From positions 1 to 64,000 of the forward strand of contig NZ_JABXKJ010000249.1 of NCBI RefSeq assembly GCF_017115085.1: a stretch of DNA of 64,000 nt. The letters are read 5' to 3'. The stretch comes from Nostoc sp. NMS7 (GTDB lineage Bacteria; Cyanobacteriota; Cyanobacteriia; Cyanobacteriales; Nostocaceae). The translations under genes and the position numbers were made by a program. A model generated the notes under the pieces. It saw only the letters and a list, made by a program, of their open reading frames with translations. It had not been told where the DNA came from and ran no database searches. Below, piece by piece: positions 61,221-64,000 of the stretch (the stretch's first letter is position 1; the number at the start of each line of letters is the position of its first letter).

Positions 61221-61463
61221 ATGTCCAAAGAATTTGCAATTGGTAGTAAAGTCCGTGTCGTGGCACTACCAGCCTACGTCAAAACTGCTGAACCTATGCC
61301 CATGCTACGCCCACCCGATGTAATTCACATTGGCGAAGAGGGTATAGTCATTGACCGCAGACCGGGTGGATATTGGGGTATTCGCTTCGCTAGGGGAGCC
61401 TTTCTCCTAGATAGCCAATACATCGAAAGCACAGATACCCCTGAGATTAGTAGTGACCAATAA
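61221..61463 (+). CDS. sipA: SipA (NblS-interacting protein A, DUF3148)
   Basis: 80 residues from ATG 61221; a TTG three codons upstream is less likely. The beta-rich sequence KVRVVALPAYVKTAEPMPML and RPPDVIHIGEEGIVIDRRPG, followed by GYWGIRFARGAFLLDSQYIE, matches the small SH3-like SipA protein as I recall it. SipA binds the histidine kinase NblS in Synechococcus and affects signalling to RpaB. No kinase gene is adjacent. Confidence 0.85.
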   Translation: MSKEFAIGSKVRVVALPAYVKTAEPMPMLRPPDVIHIGEEGIVIDRRPGGYWGIRFARGAFLLDSQYIESTDTPEISSDQ

Positions 61464-61501
61464 TTGTAAACTTGTGTAAAGTTGTGATTCTGGTTTACAC
61501 C

Positions 61502-62059
61502 ATGATTTCCCGCCGCACTTTTTTAAGCATATTATTTGCCAGCTGTATTTCTATCATCAGCTGGCTGAATTTTACCCCTGCTGCTGATGCTCTTGGTGGT
61601 AAACTTCCTGCAATTAATCAACCCGCGCCAGAGTTTACTTTGCCAACCAACACAGGTGATGGTAAAATTTCCCTCTCTGACTTGCGCGGTAAGTGGCTAG
61701 TCCTCTACTTTTATCCTAAAGACTTCACCTCTGGTTGTACTATAGAGGCTCGTCGTTTTCAGCAAGACTTAGCCCAATACCTGCAAAAAAACGCCCAGAT
61801 TATTGGCGTAAGTGCTGATGATATTGATTCTCACGCCAAATTTTGTGATTCAGAGGGACTAAAATTTCCCCTGTTAGCTGATACTGATGGTTCAGTGAGT
61901 AAAGCTTATGGTTCGTGGCTCGGCTTTCTATCTATGCGCCACAGTTTTATCATCGATCCTCAGGGCGTCTTGCGCGAGACTTTTGTCAAAGTCAACCCAA
62001 CTATTCACAGTTCAGAAGTGCTGGTACGACTAGAAAAATTACAGTCCGCAACTTCTTAG
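61502..62059 (+). CDS. Exported PrxQ/BCP-type peroxiredoxin
   Basis: 185 residues from ATG 61502 (MISRRTFLSILFA). The start is Tat- or Sec-like (SRRTF with a hydrophobic run, then ADALGG), so it is probably lumenal or periplasmic. The peroxidatic motif is YFYPKDFTSGCTIEARRFQQ (Cys in TSGC); a second Cys in AKFCDSEGLKF could resolve, although it is not at the usual +5 position of PrxQ. It reduces peroxides using thioredoxin. Ten extra codons are open upstream. It follows SipA by 38 bases. Confidence 0.85.
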   Translation: MISRRTFLSILFASCISIISWLNFTPAADALGGKLPAINQPAPEFTLPTNTGDGKISLSDLRGKWLVLYFYPKDFTSGCTIEARRFQQDLAQYLQKNAQIIGVSADDIDSHAKFCDSEGLKFPLLADTDGSVSKAYGSWLGFLSMRHSFIIDPQGVLRETFVKVNPTIHSSEVLVRLEKLQSATS

Positions 62060-62070
62060 ACCTCAATTAG

Positions 62071-62338
62071 GGATTTCCAACAAATAAATTATCCAATCTT
62101 GTAGGGTGAGCAGCGTTCGATGGTTCCTGAGCTTGCCTGCCCTGAGCCCTTCGACAAGTGTTACCCTGAGCTTGTCGAAGGGCTCAGGGTAACACCTGTC
62201 GTTCGCGTAGCGTCTCGTAGAGAAGGGTCGAAGGACTGAGCGCTCACGCCGAAGTCTTGCCCGCCTTTGGCTATGGGCAAACGAGACGCCCACCCCACAA
62301 TAAGTAGTTGAGTATTATTTTTTATTTGTCAGTCCCTT
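62071..62338. repeat. Long dispersed repeat, copy 2 (268 bp)
   Basis: Matches 50303-50548 along its whole length, except for an extra segment GTTCGCGTAGCGTCTCGTAG AGA (about 62199-62222, written in two parts) between CCTGTC and AAGGGTCG. That segment is itself a mini-repeat seen in reverse at 38221 and 33594. The gap 62060-62381 contains only this repeat. Confidence 0.75.
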
Positions 62339-62381
62339 AACTACATAAGGGGCTTAAGCCCCTTGTTATCTGCATTCTTCT

Positions 62382-63176
62382 TTAAGGTACAATAAACCCA
62401 TCTTTTTTGAGTACAGCTTTGACTTGACTACCAGATAGAAACTCGACAAACTCTTTGGCAGCAGAGGTATTTTTACTGCTTTTAATTATTGCTACCGGAT
62501 AGACAATCGGTGAGTGAAACTTATCATCAGCAGCGACTACGACTTTTACCTTGTTGGAAATTTTGGCATCAGTGGCATAAACTAAACCGGCTTCGGCGTT
62601 ACCACTTTCTACTGCTGCTAAAACTTGACGCACATTGTTAGCAAAAACCAATTTTGACTTGACCCGATCATAAAGTTTCAATTTCTTTAAGACTTGCTCC
62701 CCATATTGACCGGCGGGTACACTTCTGGGTTCACCGATCGCAATTTTTTTAATCTTACTATCTGTTAAATCGTAGAAGCTAGCGATGCCAACAACATCCT
62801 GAGCCACAATCAAGACTAGACGGTTATTTGCTAGGTTAGTACGGCTACCTGTTAGCAACAGTCCTTTTTCTTCCAAGGCATCCATTTGTTTTTTCCCAGC
62901 AGAAATAAAGATATCTGCTGGCGCCCCTTGCTCAATCTGTTGCTGTAAAGCACCAGAAGCCCCAAAGTTATAACTAATATTCACATCTGATTTACTTTGT
63001 TGGTAAAGAGGCTTAATTTCTTCCAGCGCCTCTTTTAAGCTGGCGGCCGCGGACACGAGTATGCTGGTGTTTGACTGTGCTATTACAGGAGAAGGAGTAA
63101 CCAACGGTAAACCAATTGCTAGCAGCAAGCCAGCAACCGCTATACCCAGAAAGCCAAAAAGTTGTCTTCTTTTCAT
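62382..63176 (-). CDS. modA: Molybdate-binding protein ModA
   Basis: 264 residues with a signal peptide (FLGIAVAGLLLAIGLPLV, cleavage near VIAQ). The ModA pattern is clear: ILVSAAASLKEALEEIKPLY, SYNFGASGALQQQIEQGAPA, DIFISAGKKQMDALEEKGLL, and VESGNAEAGLVYATDAKISN. It binds molybdate (and tungstate) for an ABC importer; modB/modC are not in the window on this side. It is divergent from a regulator with a Mop domain, with 94 bp between, so molybdenum-dependent control is likely. Confidence 0.92.
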   Translation of the reverse strand: MKRRQLFGFLGIAVAGLLLAIGLPLVTPSPVIAQSNTSILVSAAASLKEALEEIKPLYQQSKSDVNISYNFGASGALQQQIEQGAPADIFISAGKKQMDALEEKGLLLTGSRTNLANNRLVLIVAQDVVGIASFYDLTDSKIKKIAIGEPRSVPAGQYGEQVLKKLKLYDRVKSKLVFANNVRQVLAAVESGNAEAGLVYATDAKISNKVKVVVAADDKFHSPIVYPVAIIKSSKNTSAAKEFVEFLSGSQVKAVLKKDGFIVP

Positions 63177-63270
63177 AAAAAAGCTGCTTGAGAGGTTTTT
63201 TTTCTAAAATTGATGCTAGGTAGAATCCTAACAATAATACCAAAATTTCCCCAACTATATCGGTAAAATT

Positions 63271-63714
63271 ATGCCTAGAAAAGAACAAGGGTGGGTTACA
63301 TTCCAAACCTCAGAAGAGGAGCGAAAGATTTTGGAAGACTTTTGTGGACAGTCTCAGCGAACCAAGACGGAGATTCTTCGGGAATTGGTACGTGGTCTTA
63401 ATCAACACTCTTCACCATCCAACTCGCAACCAACCATAAACACAGAAGAGGAAGATATCTACACTCAAAAGCCTGAGAGAGAAATTAGTATTCAAAAGAA
63501 ACCACTCAAAGTTAGCTCCCGCAATATTCTAAAGGGTGTTGTTAAACGAGTTGTCACTGGAGCCGTTAATAGTGAGGTGACGCTGGAGATTGTTCACAAA
63601 GTTATGTTAACTTCGATTATCACCAGAGTATCGGTTGAAGAGTTGGGTTTGTCTGAAGGGAAAGAGGCTTATGCCGTTATTAAGTCCAATGATATAGTTA
63701 TTGCCAGTGAATAG
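63271..63714 (+). CDS. RHH-Mop (molybdenum-binding) fusion, putative Mo regulator
   Basis: 147 residues. N-terminus (1-48) is ribbon-helix-helix-like: GWVTFQTSEEERKILEDFCG then SQRTKTEILRELVRGL. A Ser/Glu linker follows. Residues 82-147 are a Mop/TOBE domain (SSRNILKGVVKRVVTGAVNS, EVTLEIVHKVMLTSIITRVS, ELGLSEGKEAYAVIKSNDIV), which binds molybdate. The combination predicts a molybdate-responsive DNA-binding protein, smaller than ModE. Divergent placement from modA supports this. Its target site could not be defined. Alternatively it is a storage molbindin with an extra N-terminus. Confidence 0.78.
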   Translation: MPRKEQGWVTFQTSEEERKILEDFCGQSQRTKTEILRELVRGLNQHSSPSNSQPTINTEEEDIYTQKPEREISIQKKPLKVSSRNILKGVVKRVVTGAVNSEVTLEIVHKVMLTSIITRVSVEELGLSEGKEAYAVIKSNDIVIASE

Positions 63715-63752
63715 GCTGTGGCGATCGCTATTCTGACAGAAATTTTCGTCTT

Positions 63753-63811
63753 AAATAGACCACGCGGTAGGGGCACAGCAATGCTGTGCCCCTACAACAT
63801 CTGTGGTTCAA
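63753..63811. repeat. Dispersed palindromic repeat (family A), copy 2
   Basis: Inverted copy of 18483-18541 with core GGGGCACAG-CAATG-CTGTGCCCC, flanked by AAATAGACCACGC and ATCTGTGGTTCAA. Lies downstream of the RHH-Mop gene. Confidence 0.75.
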
Positions 63812-63857
63812 TTAAATTAAAACTGAAACAGCTCTGCCTTAACCCAATCCGCTTGGG

Positions 63858-64000
63858 TTAAATTTTGTCATACTCTATTTGTCCATAGTCAAGTTTGATA
63901 ATTCGGTTTGCTAAATGAAAATAGCGATCGTCGTGGCTAATCACCAGCACTGTTTTGCCCCGCGATCGCAGTTCTGGTAAAAGTTGAGTGTAGAATATTT
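63858..64000 (-). CDS. Partial ABC transporter ATPase (cyclic-peptide export type), C-terminal end
   Basis: Continues beyond the right edge. The minus strand reads IFYTQLLPELRSRGKTVLVI, then SHDDRYFHLANRIIKLDYGQ and IEYDKI with a stop at 63858-63860. The switch His (ISHDDRYF) and LDYGQI ending are typical of the SyrD/PvdE/YojI-type fused exporters for cyclic peptides or siderophores. Walker motifs must lie outside the window. Only the last 47 codons are visible, so the identification is tentative. Confidence 0.65.
   Translation of the reverse strand, partial: IFYTQLLPELRSRGKTVLVISHDDRYFHLANRIIKLDYGQIEYDKI

Overview
The window is chromosomal DNA of a filamentous cyanobacterium, most likely a Nostocales member (Nostoc-like). 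The evidence is the dense HIP1 octamer GCGATCGC (for example at 240-247), cyanobacterial marker genes (an RpaA-type response regulator, SipA/DUF3148, an S-layer-homology beta-helix protein, several Uma2 genes) and abundant palindromic, tandem and MITE-like intergenic repeats. No rRNA, tRNA or CRISPR array was seen.

Layout. 0-2.6 kb: orphan DUF433 antitoxin, YheT-type hydrolase, rpaA. 2.8-4.9 kb: wreck of a type I restriction-modification locus (frameshifted hsdM relic, hsdS relic) with toxin-antitoxin genes between the pieces, one a frameshifted PIN toxin. 4.9-11.5 kb: peroxiredoxin-fold/2OG-oxygenase fusion, SAM hydroxide adenosyltransferase, an unusual membrane pair (possible GrpE-like partner plus Hsp70-like ATPase), M90 peptidase, DUF1772 protein. 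11.6-16.2 kb: methyltransferase and two polytopic GT-C-like membrane proteins. 16.2-21.9 kb: efflux locus (MarR regulator, HlyD/EmrA-type adaptor, two MFS transporters) with a 17-bp operator-like sequence in three copies.

22.6-31.6 kb is the most interesting region: glycosyltransferases, a nucleotidyltransferase of the NTP_transf_5 type, a PqqD-like protein whose C-terminal tail resembles a lasso-type leader, an HprK-like P-loop kinase and a fused ABC exporter. It looks like an export/tailoring island for a modified peptide or glycoconjugate, but no cyclase or B2 protease is present. 31.6-38.9 kb: TPR protein, a complete MITE with target duplication, sensor kinase, RR-PAS-PAS-GGDEF-EAL protein, Uma2, a second hsdM tail and a repeat island. 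39-46.9 kb: SLH/beta-helix protein, Uma2, FUSC transporter, MgtA-type P-type ATPase. 47-49.9 kb: two VapBC-type modules around a 5'-truncated AAA/TOPRIM-like ATPase. 50-55.5 kb: tandem and dispersed repeats, CadD-type transporter divergent from a substrate-binding protein, CbpM-DnaJ pair, PNPOx-like flavoprotein. 55.8-64 kb: S-formylglutathione hydrolase, voltage-gated-type K+ channel, nucleoside deaminase, a NarL-type two-component pair divergent from a Spy/CpxP-like protein, SipA, PrxQ-like peroxiredoxin, ModA divergent from an RHH-Mop fusion, and the tail of a cyclic-peptide-type ABC exporter at the right edge.

All calls come from reading translations and motifs by eye; no database search was run. 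Start codons moved from the longest frame are explained per entry.
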